Below are positions 18,692 through 26,844 of a stretch of DNA of 64,000 nt, piece after piece. The stretch is from Rhodococcus yunnanensis NBRC 103083. GTDB taxonomy: Bacteria > Actinomycetota > Actinomycetes > Mycobacteriales > Mycobacteriaceae. Where the stretch lies: assembly GCF_001895005.1 (NCBI RefSeq), contig NZ_BCXH01000001.1:186001-250000 (forward strand), read 5' to 3'. The notes under the pieces were generated by a model that was not told the DNA's origin, did not search any database, and saw only the letters and a program-made list of their open reading frames with translations. Every line of letters starts with the position of its first letter. Within the stretch, counting starts at the first letter, position 1. The translations under genes and the position numbers were made by a program.

Positions 18692-18737
18692 ATCGGCAGC
18701 TGCTTCGCCTCGATGGTCGAGGGAAACAACTGCCGAT
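18692..18737 (-). terminator. hairpin terminator of the Baeyer-Villiger gene
   Basis: Arms ATCGGCAGCTG and CAACTGCCGAT (one mismatch) around 24 nt. Read on the minus strand it is followed by a T-rich CTTTGTTGT, which suits termination of the gene ending at 18765. Confidence 0.6.
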
Positions 18738-18764
18738 TTTCGTGTCGAGAGTCTGTCGGACTTG

Positions 18765-20570
18765 CTACTCGGAGGTGGTGAAGCCGGCCAGGTCGCCGCG
18801 TTCGCGCCACTGCGCGAGCATGTCGTTGAACTCGTTGATGCTGCCCTTGTAGACCTCGCCGATATGGCTCTGCCCACGGACCATCTTGGCGCCTTCGTTG
18901 TTGTAGTAGCCGGGGGTGCACTCGGCGTAGAAGTCGCTACGGTCGACGGCATTCTCGGCCATCCAATTGCCGTAGGCGTCCTGCGCCTCGGCGCTGACCT
19001 CGAGCGCCTTGATGCCCCGTCGCTGCGCTTCGCCGATCAGGTAGGCGATGTGAGTCGCCTGGTCGTCGAACATCGACGTGACATTGGCGGACACCCCGCC
19101 CTGGTAGAAGCCGATGAAGTACAGGTTGGGGAAATTGTTGGTCGCGAACCCGTGGAGCGTCTTCACACCGTCTTGCCAGTGGTCGTACAACGACTCCCCG
19201 TCGCGGCCGGTGAACGTCTCGATGCCGTAGCGCCTGCGCATCTCGCTGGTGATCTCGAAACCGCTCGCGAAGACGATGGCATCGACCGGGTATTCGACAC
19301 CGTCCGCGACGACGCCCTTTTCGGTGATGCGCTCGACGCCCTTGCTCGAGCTGACATCGACAAGAGTGACGTTGTCACGGTTGAAGGTCTCGAGATATCC
19401 ATCGTGGAACGTCGGACGCTTGCAGTTCCAGCGATACCAGGCTTTGAGCTTGGCTGCGGTTTCCGGATCGTGGACGACCTCGTCCACGTGTGCACGCAGC
19501 TCGTTGTTGATGCGGTAGTCCTCGATCTCGCGGATCCGCTCGACGGTTTCGAGTGTCATGTCCGGACGCAGCTGCGGAACGACCCTGCTGGGAAGCTCGG
19601 TCCACCAGTCCTTGATGATGTCGTTGGGCTCGCGATAGCTCACCACGGAGTCGTAGTTCTCGCGACGCTCGCGGGCCCAGCCCGGTTTGAGTTCCTTGGC
19701 CCACTGGGGGTCGGTCTCGTGGTTGCCGCGTGGGGCGACGACCGACGGCGTCCGCTGGAACACGACCACGTGCCCGGCGTCCTCGGCCAACTTCGGAATG
19801 ACCTGGATCGAGGTGGCACCGGTGCCGATGACGGCAACCCGCTTGTCGGCGAGCTTGTCCATGCCGCCGTGCATGTCACCGCCGGTGTAGTCGTAGTCCC
19901 AGCGCGCGGTGTGGAACGTCGCACCCTGGTACTTGGAGATTCCGGCGATGCCGGGCAGTTTCGGTCGGTTGTAGCGGCCGAGAGCGACAATGACGTGCCG
20001 TGCCGCGATCCGATCGCCGCGATCGGTATGTACGTTCCACCGCTCACTGTCCTCGTCCCACGACAACGAGTCGATCTCGGTCTGGAACAAGGCCTTCTCG
20101 TACAGGCCGAAGTGCTTGCCGATGCGCTGGCAGTGTTCGAAGATCTCCTCACCCGTGGAGTACTTCTGCTTGGGGACGTATCCGAGCTCGTCGAGCAGCG
20201 GAAGATAGCAGTAGGACTCGATGTCGCAATGGATGCCGGGGTAACGGTTCCAGTACCACGTCCCGCCGAAGTCACCACCCATGTCGACGATTCGGAAGTC
20301 CTCGACGCCCTGTTCTCTGGCGCGAGCGCCTGCCATCAGACCTGCGAAACCACCGCCGAGGATGATGAGGTCGATCTGCTCGACGATCGGATCGCGCTCG
20401 GCGCGCTCGGTCCACGGATCCGACTCGTAGTAGCCCGCAAAGTCTTCCGCCGACGGGACGTACTGCTTGTCGGCGTCGGTTCTGATGCGACGGTCACGCT
20501 CGAAAGCGTATTTCTGCTTCAGCGCCTCGAGGTCGAAGTCGAGCTCGTCGCTGCCGGTGTGAGAACCCAT
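18765..20570 (-). CDS. type I Baeyer-Villiger monooxygenase, long-form (large-ring ketone type)
   Basis: 601 aa from the ATG at 20570. FAD-binding GGGFAGL is at residues 72-78, the fingerprint YQGATFHTARWD at 214-225 (FxGxxxHxxxW with Tyr for Phe), and NADP-binding GTGATS at 249-254. The extra N-terminal segment (ALKQKYAFERDRRIR) and the late CTPGYYNNEG match, as I remember them, cyclopentadecanone and cyclododecanone monooxygenases of about 600 aa. These insert oxygen beside a ketone using NADPH and O2, making a lactone or ester. An upstream ATG at 20582 lies inside the operator-like motif, so I prefer 20570, though its ribosome site is weak. The lactone-opening hydrolase is probably the 22626 product. 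Confidence 0.9.
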   Translation of the reverse strand: MGSHTGSDELDFDLEALKQKYAFERDRRIRTDADKQYVPSAEDFAGYYESDPWTERAERDPIVEQIDLIILGGGFAGLMAGARAREQGVEDFRIVDMGGDFGGTWYWNRYPGIHCDIESYCYLPLLDELGYVPKQKYSTGEEIFEHCQRIGKHFGLYEKALFQTEIDSLSWDEDSERWNVHTDRGDRIAARHVIVALGRYNRPKLPGIAGISKYQGATFHTARWDYDYTGGDMHGGMDKLADKRVAVIGTGATSIQVIPKLAEDAGHVVVFQRTPSVVAPRGNHETDPQWAKELKPGWARERRENYDSVVSYREPNDIIKDWWTELPSRVVPQLRPDMTLETVERIREIEDYRINNELRAHVDEVVHDPETAAKLKAWYRWNCKRPTFHDGYLETFNRDNVTLVDVSSSKGVERITEKGVVADGVEYPVDAIVFASGFEITSEMRRRYGIETFTGRDGESLYDHWQDGVKTLHGFATNNFPNLYFIGFYQGGVSANVTSMFDDQATHIAYLIGEAQRRGIKALEVSAEAQDAYGNWMAENAVDRSDFYAECTPGYYNNEGAKMVRGQSHIGEVYKGSINEFNDMLAQWRERGDLAGFTTSE

Positions 20571-20577
20571 GGTACCT

Positions 20578-20591
20578 ATCATATCAATGAT
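20578..20591. promoter_or_regulatory. operator-like motif, copy 6
   Basis: ATCAT-ATCA-ATGAT followed by TGAA, a perfect inverted pair of 5-bp arms with 4-nt spacer, 8 nt upstream of the monooxygenase start at 20570. Binding here would block transcription or initiation directly. Confidence 0.55.
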
Positions 20592-20648
20592 TGAACTGGG
20601 TGCACCCCAGTTGGTCTGCGAATGTCCGAGAAGAACGTCTCGGACGGG

Positions 20649-21419
20649 TCAGTGCGGCATCAGGTCACCTTGATTGACCATCACGGTTGCACCCGTCATA
20701 CCACGCGAAAGGTCACTGAGAAGGAACACGATCGATTCGGCGACCTCCTCCGGAGTCAACCAACGCTTCCACAGAAGCTTGTCGGCAACGGCACCCAGCT
20801 GCTCGTCGGTCAACGTCTCGAGTACCGATTCCGTGGCGGTGTGTCCGGGAGATACCAGGTTCACCCGGATGCCGTGTGGCGCGAGCTCACCGGCCAAGCT
20901 TCTCGTCAAAGCGACCACGCCGCCCTTGGATCCGGAGTACGCAGACTGATCGGGTACGGGCCTGAACGCGGCGCCGGAGGCAACGTTGACGATCGCCCCC
21001 TGACTGCCCTGCTCGATGATCGCTTTGGCGACAGCCTGCGACAAGAAGAACACTGCCCTGTGATTGATCTGCTCGACCGTGTCCCAGTCACTGACGGTCG
21101 TGTCGAGAAAGCTGCCACCTCGGTGGACAGCTGCCACGTTGGCCAGGCCGTCGACGCTGCCGAACAGTTCGACGGTTCGCGAGACGAGCGCGGTCAGTGA
21201 ATCGACCGACTCGAGTGCTGTCTCGACGAAGGCGACGTGGGGTCCGATGGACTCGGCTGCGGCAGTGCCAGCATCCACGTCTGCGTCGGCGACCACGACG
21301 TTGGCGCCCCGCGCGGAGAGCAGAACAGCGGTGGCACGGCCGATGCCACTGGCGCCGCCGGTGACGATGTAGGTCTTGTTCTCTAGTGTCTCTTCTTGGA
21401 ATGGCACGTTCGTCCTCAC
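20649..21419 (-). CDS. short-chain dehydrogenase/reductase
   Basis: 256 aa with TGGASGIG, serine in NVASGAAFRPVPDQSAYSGSK and the Tyr-Lys pair in YSGSK. The usual NNAG is ANVAAV. The start is a GTG that overlaps the preceding stop (GTGA). It is the last gene of the hydrolase-cupin-SDR-SDR operon, 78 nt before the Baeyer-Villiger gene. It could supply the ketone substrate from an alcohol or process the hydroxy acid made after lactone opening; the sequence does not say which. Confidence 0.86.
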   Translation of the reverse strand: MRTNVPFQEETLENKTYIVTGGASGIGRATAVLLSARGANVVVADADVDAGTAAAESIGPHVAFVETALESVDSLTALVSRTVELFGSVDGLANVAAVHRGGSFLDTTVSDWDTVEQINHRAVFFLSQAVAKAIIEQGSQGAIVNVASGAAFRPVPDQSAYSGSKGGVVALTRSLAGELAPHGIRVNLVSPGHTATESVLETLTDEQLGAVADKLLWKRWLTPEEVAESIVFLLSDLSRGMTGATVMVNQGDLMPH

Positions 21420-22162
21420 AGCATGTGGTGTCCGCCGTCGACGCGAAAGAGCGCACCGTTGACGGCCCGAGCCGCATCGGAGGACACCCAGACGACGACG
21501 TCGGCGATTTCGGATGGATCGAGCCAGCGACCGATGGTCTGGCCGACTGCCGCGCGCTTGGCGGCGACCGCGGCGGTGGACTTGACCCCGTCGGACATGG
21601 CCGACTTGGTGGGGCCAGGGAGAACCGCGTTGACTCGGATGTACGGTGCATTCTCCTGTGCCAGAACCCGTCCCATTGCGATGAGACCGGCCTTGGACGC
21701 GCTGTATGCGGCAAGTCCTGGCACAGCATAGAACGCGGCTCCGGACGCGACGTTCACAATCGAGCCGTTCCGTTCCCGCAGGTGGGGGATAGCGGCCTGC
21801 ATGCCGAGCATGTTTCCGCGCAGGTTGGTCGTCTGCATGTTCTCCCAGAACTCGAGAGTCATCTCCTCGACCGACTGGTTGGCCGAGATGGCGCCGACGT
21901 TGGCGAGGACGTCGAGGCCACCGAGCTGCTCGACGCCTGCTGCGATCATGCCGACGACCTGGTCTCGGTCGCGAAGATCGAACGTGTGGGCATACGCCTT
22001 GCCGCCCGCCGCAGTGATTTCTTCCACCGTTTTCTCGGCCGAGTCGCCGCTGATGTCGGCGACGAGTACGTTCGCTCCGCGTTCGGCGAAGGACAGTGCG
22101 CTCGCTTTGCCCATTCCCGATCCGCCGCCGGTGACGATGACAGCTTTGCCTTCGAAGCTCAT
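21416..22162 (-). CDS. short-chain dehydrogenase/reductase
   Basis: 248 aa. TGGGSGMG binds NAD(P), LANVGAISANQS takes the NNAG position, and NVASGAAFYAVPGLAAYSASKAG holds Ser, Tyr and Lys. It resembles its downstream neighbour (shared NVASGAAF and ANV motifs), so the two may descend from a duplication and act on successive alcohols. The ATG at 22162 overlaps the cupin stop (ATGA); longer in-frame starts are less plausible. Confidence 0.87.
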   Translation of the reverse strand: MSFEGKAVIVTGGGSGMGKASALSFAERGANVLVADISGDSAEKTVEEITAAGGKAYAHTFDLRDRDQVVGMIAAGVEQLGGLDVLANVGAISANQSVEEMTLEFWENMQTTNLRGNMLGMQAAIPHLRERNGSIVNVASGAAFYAVPGLAAYSASKAGLIAMGRVLAQENAPYIRVNAVLPGPTKSAMSDGVKSTAAVAAKRAAVGQTIGRWLDPSEIADVVVWVSSDAARAVNGALFRVDGGHHML

Positions 22163-22629
22163 TTCGCCTCCACCTCGTCCGGTCGAATCGGCCGGTGGAT
22201 CAGCGCGAGCAGGATCGAATCCGACTCGCTCTCGTTCTTCCATGCATGGCGAGTTGCCTGCTGGATCACCGTGTCACCACGCTGGAGCACGACGCTTTCC
22301 AGATCGAGCAGAAGCGTGAGTTCTCCGTCGACGACGATGTCGAAGTCGATCGTTCTGCTGGTGTGGAAACCGTTCTCGTCGATACCCGGTCGTACCGTGT
22401 GCGTCGTCTGAGATGCAGGCCGCATCGGGGTGTAGCGCCAGATGACACCTCCGGGAGCCTGCGGACCGATCCAGTCCGCGGTGATTGCCGGATCGATGGA
22501 CGCGATGGTCTTGGCGATGTCGGCGGGGTCGTATTCCCACAGTGTGCTCGGCGCGCCAGGCTCGAGCTCGGTAATCGAGGCAACGTAGGACAATCCGTCC
22601 TCGTTGACGGCGGCTACTACTCGTTTCAT
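22159..22629 (-). CDS. small cupin-domain protein
   Basis: 156 aa with a single beta-barrel. RTIDFDIVVDGELTLLLDLESVVLQRGDTVIQQATRHAWKNES follows the cupin layout, of which DFDIVVDGELTL and GDTVIQQATRHAW are the two conserved halves. The metal ligands of catalytic cupins are only partly present (one His in ATRHAW). Small cupins of this type are common in catabolic operons and may be isomerases, dehydratases or binding proteins. ATGA overlaps tie it to the hydrolase before and the SDR after it. Confidence 0.8.
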   Translation of the reverse strand: MKRVVAAVNEDGLSYVASITELEPGAPSTLWEYDPADIAKTIASIDPAITADWIGPQAPGGVIWRYTPMRPASQTTHTVRPGIDENGFHTSRTIDFDIVVDGELTLLLDLESVVLQRGDTVIQQATRHAWKNESESDSILLALIHRPIRPDEVEAK

Positions 22630-23483
22630 GATTCTGCAAACTCCTTGAGCTGATCGGCCAGTAGGGGCCACCCACCGAACAACACATTGTTGCCGGTGGA
22701 ACGGGTTTCGGCGGAGCGTCGGTTCCATTCCTGTTCTCCCCAGGGCGGCTCGACCAGCTTCGAGCCCGGGATGAGGTGGTGGACCTGCTCACTGACCTCG
22801 CGAGGATGAGAGGGATCGGTGGGGCCGCTCCGAAAGACCAGTGTCGGTACCGAGATCGAGGCGAAGTCTGCTGCGCTGAGTCCTGGGACCGGCGATCCGG
22901 GAACCTGAAGGAACGTCGGACCCCACTGTTCCATCTTCGCGGCGAATACCGCCGGATCCATCGCAAGCAGACGGTCCCGGTTGGCGGGGTTCTTGGCGAA
23001 GGTTTCCTGCCAGCCCGGAAGCTGGACGACCTCGTTCATGCCTCCACGAACCGCTGCGGTCCAGTTCTCTCCACAGTAGTGCGCGGCAAGAGTCAGCAGT
23101 CCGAAGAATCCGCCGGAAACCCACCAGACGGCAAGCCTTTCGGTCACATCGGGGTGGCGGACGGCAGTCAGCAGTGAGACGCGTGAGCCTGCCGAGCCGC
23201 CAACTATGGTCGTCTTCCCCAGTCCGAGAGTCCGAATCAGGCCGGCGAGGGTGTCCGCGTGCAGATTCGACTCGAACTCCGCATCGAACGTGATGTCGGA
23301 TCCGCCGGTGTTCGGACGATCCCAGATCAGTACTTGCTTGCCGCGTGCGGCGAGGGACTGCGCGAGCTCGCGTACTCCGAGAGCGTCCATGCTGTAGCGG
23401 CCACCAGGGGTGATGGCGATAGGCTCGCCTTCACCGTGGAGCTCGTACGCGATCTTCAGGCCGTTGACAACAGTTGTCGGCAC
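22626..23483 (-). CDS. alpha/beta hydrolase, candidate lactone hydrolase
   Basis: 285 aa with the alpha/beta-hydrolase fold. The nucleophile elbow is GGSAGSR near residue 96 (Ser in GxSxG), the oxyanion segment is TPGGRYSMD near residue 25, and LIWDRPNTGGSD is typical of the epoxide-hydrolase/haloalkane-like branch. It heads the operon whose downstream gene is a Baeyer-Villiger monooxygenase, so opening the lactone product is the most economical role. The GTG start follows GGAGG at 9 nt. The catalytic His and Asp cannot be placed with certainty. Confidence 0.83.
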   Translation of the reverse strand: MPTTVVNGLKIAYELHGEGEPIAITPGGRYSMDALGVRELAQSLAARGKQVLIWDRPNTGGSDITFDAEFESNLHADTLAGLIRTLGLGKTTIVGGSAGSRVSLLTAVRHPDVTERLAVWWVSGGFFGLLTLAAHYCGENWTAAVRGGMNEVVQLPGWQETFAKNPANRDRLLAMDPAVFAAKMEQWGPTFLQVPGSPVPGLSAADFASISVPTLVFRSGPTDPSHPREVSEQVHHLIPGSKLVEPPWGEQEWNRRSAETRSTGNNVLFGGWPLLADQLKEFAES

Positions 23484-23514
23484 GTGAGGTGATCCTCCGT
23501 TCGGGGCATTTCCG

Positions 23515-23544
23515 CCAATGGGCAGTGAGCCGATGGGCAGTGAT
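23515..23544. repeat. tandem repeat, 2 x 15 nt
   Basis: Units CCAATGGGCAGTGAG and CCGATGGGCAGTGAT in the divergent promoter region 23484-23653. One of several short tandem duplications in this window. Confidence 0.7.
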
Positions 23545-23610
23545 GGGGCTCACTCGAGGTTCTTCGGTAGTGTAGAGATGACAAGAGACGTTGTAAAGAT
23601 TGCAATGTTT

Positions 23611-23626
23611 TGGTCGGTAACGACCA
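23611..23626. promoter_or_regulatory. TetR-type operator candidate
   Basis: TGGTCG-GTAA-CGACCA, a perfect 6-bp inverted repeat with 4-nt spacer, 28 nt before the ATG at 23654 and 128 nt before the hydrolase operon start. It differs from the ATGATT motif family and might be read by the nearby double TetR. Confidence 0.5.
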
Positions 23627-23653
23627 GGCGATGTTTGCGCGAAGGGTGGAAGC

Positions 23654-24112
23654 ATGCGGACCGCTGTGGTCAGAGTTGTCATCGACGCCGAAGGTGAACT
23701 CGACGTTCAGGCCTACGACGACGGTATACGTTGCCTTCGCGAGCAAGGGCTGGAGATCGTGGCCAGCCCGGGCGAGAGGCTGCCACCACGTGGACGCGAG
23801 ATCGAACTCATCGTCTCCGACACCGATCTCGCCGAACGCGCGCAGGGCTACGCGCTCCTGTGTGAGACGGCCTTCGGGCGCCCGGCGTACCTGGGTGTCA
23901 TCACCTACATCAGCCGGGGGACCGACGACGACGTGGTCGGTGTCCTGGCTGGATTCGGTATCGACGGACAGGTCGAGCGCACAGTCGGCGGCCGATACGA
24001 CCTGGTCACGGTCACCGTTCGGGCCGAGGATATGCGACGCGTTCCGGAGAGTCGATTGCATACAGCGCTGGAAGCGGCGCTCAACTGCGAGGTGGAGATC
24101 GTCGTCGCGTAA
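23654..24112 (+). CDS. hypothetical protein, 152 aa
   Basis: I do not recognise this protein. It starts at an ATG preceded by GAAGGGTGGAAG. The sequence alternates strands and helices (VVRVVIDAEGELDVQAYDDG, RYDLVTVTVRAEDM) and has one cysteine pair far apart (CLREQG and LLCETAFG), with no signal peptide or membrane segment. It is divergent from the Baeyer-Villiger accessory operon and converges on the double TetR, ending 1 nt from that gene's stop. GC-rich third positions argue for a real gene. Confidence 0.7.
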   Translation: MRTAVVRVVIDAEGELDVQAYDDGIRCLREQGLEIVASPGERLPPRGREIELIVSDTDLAERAQGYALLCETAFGRPAYLGVITYISRGTDDDVVGVLAGFGIDGQVERTVGGRYDLVTVTVRAEDMRRVPESRLHTALEAALNCEVEIVVA

Positions 24113-24113
24113 C

Positions 24114-25436
24114 TCAGGGCACGTGCTGTTGGGTCGTGAACGCGACTGGAGAAGATGGCTGCGCGCCGCCGAGTACGTCCTCGCGGATGAAAGAATGTGC
24201 ACGTCGTTCACCGGTCCGACCATGCTCCTGATACGGCAGCCAAATCACCTGGCGGAAGTGCAGTGCAACGATGGATGCGGTGCTGATCGGCCGTATCGAG
24301 CCTTCGCGCAGTCCCATGGCGAAGACGTTCTCCAACAGGACGAGTCTGTCCTCGGTCTGTGCAAGGTAGTCGCTGAAGGGGCTGTCGGACCGCTGGTCTG
24401 CGTCCGAACCCAGCTTGACGATCGAGGCCTCTGCGGCGAACCGGCGCGACGCATGCACGTACAGGCGAGCAAGCGCGTCGAGTGACTCGGCCACCGAGGT
24501 GACATCGCTGAGCACTCCGCGTACGGCACTGTCGAGGTCACCGGAGTAGCGCTCCAGGATTTCACGGAGTATGGCCTCCTTCGACTCGGCGCGGCGGTAC
24601 AGGGTTCCCATGGTTATGCCCGCGGCGTCGGCGATTCCTCGAATAGTGCTTGCTTCGTAGCCGTGCCGGGCGAATTCGCCCTTGGCGGCGAGTAGAAGCC
24701 GTGCTTTCGGATCGAGGTCCTTGGCATCGTTTCGGCGCCATCCGGCGATGAAGCGTTCGGCGCGCCTGGCCGCGGTCGAGGTGTTCAATTCGACCGCGGA
24801 AGGGCTGTCGGACAGAATGCCGTCGAGCAGAATGTCGCACAGTTGATCGGCGATCGCGTCGCTGCTCAGGTGGCGGGGATACGCGGTGGCAGCGGCGAGG
24901 GTCGATCGATGGAATGCGAATCGTAGGAGGCCTGGACGCTCGTGGCTGATGCCGGGCTGGCGCAGTACGGCAGCAAGTGCGTCGGTCCACGAGCGTGTCA
25001 GTATCGGGCTCTCGGCGCGGACGGCTGCCTGCAGGGCAGGCCCGGCGACGAGGGGTGCCTGGTAGGCGCGCAATCGGACCGCGGCAGCGTGTCGGCGGAT
25101 GACAGTCGTCAGGTCTCGGCACAATGCGAGCAGATGCGCCCGTGCCTGCGCGGCTCCGAACCCGGAGGTGTCGGTTCCGAGCGATGCCCTGGCCACAGCT
25201 GTCACGTCGGCGTCGAATTCCGCGATCAGTGCCACCGCAATCGCGTCCTTGGACTCGAAGTGGTGATACAGGCTTCCCGGCAGTACGCCGGCTGCATCGC
25301 CGATATCCTGCACGGTCGTCGCCGCGAAACCGTTCTGCTCGAACAGTCGCGCGCCGATTGCAAGAATCTCCTGCGCCCGCGCCGATCCTGTCGCGCGAGG
25401 CGGCGCGGTTGCGTGATCGGTGGTCGGCATACTCAT
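24114..25436 (-). CDS. tandem TetR-TetR fusion regulator
   Basis: 440 aa containing two complete TetR units. The first helix-turn-helix is TVQDIGDAAGVLPGSLYHHF near residue 45 and the second TIRGIADAAGITMGTLYRRA near residue 265, each followed by its own helical ligand-type domain. Ordinary TetR proteins are about 200 aa and work as dimers, so this chain could fold as an internal pseudo-dimer or bind two unlike half-sites. There is no frameshift between the halves. The start is not certain: ATG at 25436 or 25430, or a GTG at 25487. The 25437-25737 stretch upstream contains no gene and only weak promoter-like sequence. Confidence 0.88.
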   Translation of the reverse strand: MSMPTTDHATAPPRATGSARAQEILAIGARLFEQNGFAATTVQDIGDAAGVLPGSLYHHFESKDAIAVALIAEFDADVTAVARASLGTDTSGFGAAQARAHLLALCRDLTTVIRRHAAAVRLRAYQAPLVAGPALQAAVRAESPILTRSWTDALAAVLRQPGISHERPGLLRFAFHRSTLAAATAYPRHLSSDAIADQLCDILLDGILSDSPSAVELNTSTAARRAERFIAGWRRNDAKDLDPKARLLLAAKGEFARHGYEASTIRGIADAAGITMGTLYRRAESKEAILREILERYSGDLDSAVRGVLSDVTSVAESLDALARLYVHASRRFAAEASIVKLGSDADQRSDSPFSDYLAQTEDRLVLLENVFAMGLREGSIRPISTASIVALHFRQVIWLPYQEHGRTGERRAHSFIREDVLGGAQPSSPVAFTTQQHVP

Positions 25437-25737
25437 CGTCGGATTCACACCTCGCGTCGTGTCGTACCCCGCTGGTGGCGGCGTCACTACCGGTTCACCT
25501 TACTCACTTCGCCGGGGTGGGTGAGCTGCTCGTTTGCTCCGATTTTCGGACCTCGTCGCTGTCGAGCGATTCGGTGATACACACCACAGGTTCCGAAAGG
25601 TACTGCAGTGCTGCGTATTAGAGGCTCCGCTTGTCACCCGAGAGGGCCCCTGTTAGCCTCGTGTGGAGCAATTATTTGGTCGCAAGGCTTTTGCAGTGGC
25701 ACTCAGGCGGTCATCGGCAGCCGGAATAGGATCGACG

Positions 25738-26811
25738 ATGAATACTTCGCACGTCCCACGAGTCGATGCCAGCGTGCATCCGGCGTTCGTGTCCGACCGT
25801 GATCTCCGCAGTTTTCTGCGTGAGCCGTTCGCGAGCCGTGGGTTCTCCCACGTCGATGTGCCGTGGTTCGCGCCTCCCGGTCCGCGATACGTCGAGGGGT
25901 CGGAACCGGCCCCGGGTGCGCACCCGGGTTCGGACCCGGATCACGTCGGCAAAGTCGTGTTCGACGAGCGTGGAATGGACTACGCCGTCCTGCTTCCGCA
26001 GTCGGTCGGCGGGACCCAGCCCGACTGGCATCTCGGCAATGCACTCATCTCCGCTACCAACCAGATGCTCGCGGAGCGCTGGTTGGAGTCGGGCACGTAC
26101 TCGAACAAGTTCCGCGGCACGATTCGCGTCAACCCCAACGACGTCGAGGGCGCGGTCCGTGAGATCGCGCGGTGGAAAGACCATCCGGGCATGGTCCAGA
26201 TCGGTGTCCCGCTGCAGGCGCAGCAGCCGTACGGCCGTCCGCACTACCGCGCGTTGTGGCGCGCTGTCGCCGAATCAGGACTTCCTGCAGTCGTGCACAT
26301 CGAGGACGGCGCGGGCATAACTCACCCACCGACGCCCATCGGCATCACGAGGACGTATTCGAACCTCGCGGTGTCCCAGCCGGTCAACTTCGTGTATCAC
26401 CTGCTCAACATGATCGCCGAAGGTGTCTTCGAAGAATTCTCCGATCTCCGGGTCATCTTCGCCGATGGTGCTGCCGACATGCTCACCCCGTTCATCTGGC
26501 GCATGGACACCTTCGGGCGTCCACACCTCGAACAGACTCCGTGGTCGCCGAAGATGCCGAGTGACTACCTACCCGATCACGTCTATTTCGTGCACGGCCT
26601 GCTCGATGGTCCGGGCGACGCCGAGTACGCGGCCGAGTGGTTGTCCATGACCGGCAAGGAGGACATGTTGCTCTATGGGTCGAGCCATCCGAGCTGGCAG
26701 GACGTGCACCCCGAGAAGCTACCCGCGGGGTGGACAGCAGCCCAGCGCGTAAAGGTGCTGGGCGGCAACGCCGCAACGCTCTTCGGCCTGCCTGTCCCGG
26801 CCTCCGTCTGA
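25738..26811 (+). CDS. amidohydrolase-related TIM-barrel protein with degenerate metal site
   Basis: 357 aa of the amidohydrolase-2 family, which includes ACMSD-like decarboxylases. Compared with the next gene it retains a His in VDASVHPAF and one in VVHIEDGAG, but the third ligand region reads FADGAADMLTPFIWRMD (His replaced by Gly) and the aspartate region LYGSSHPSW (Asp replaced by Ser). It may be a non-catalytic partner of the 26845 product or use another chemistry. The ATG at 25738 is preceded by AGGATCG; a longer start at 25663 is possible. It is the first gene of a five-gene operon. Confidence 0.83.
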   Translation: MNTSHVPRVDASVHPAFVSDRDLRSFLREPFASRGFSHVDVPWFAPPGPRYVEGSEPAPGAHPGSDPDHVGKVVFDERGMDYAVLLPQSVGGTQPDWHLGNALISATNQMLAERWLESGTYSNKFRGTIRVNPNDVEGAVREIARWKDHPGMVQIGVPLQAQQPYGRPHYRALWRAVAESGLPAVVHIEDGAGITHPPTPIGITRTYSNLAVSQPVNFVYHLLNMIAEGVFEEFSDLRVIFADGAADMLTPFIWRMDTFGRPHLEQTPWSPKMPSDYLPDHVYFVHGLLDGPGDAEYAAEWLSMTGKEDMLLYGSSHPSWQDVHPEKLPAGWTAAQRVKVLGGNAATLFGLPVPASV

Positions 26812-26844
26812 GCGCCGACACCGAGACTACGAAAGGAATCAGGC

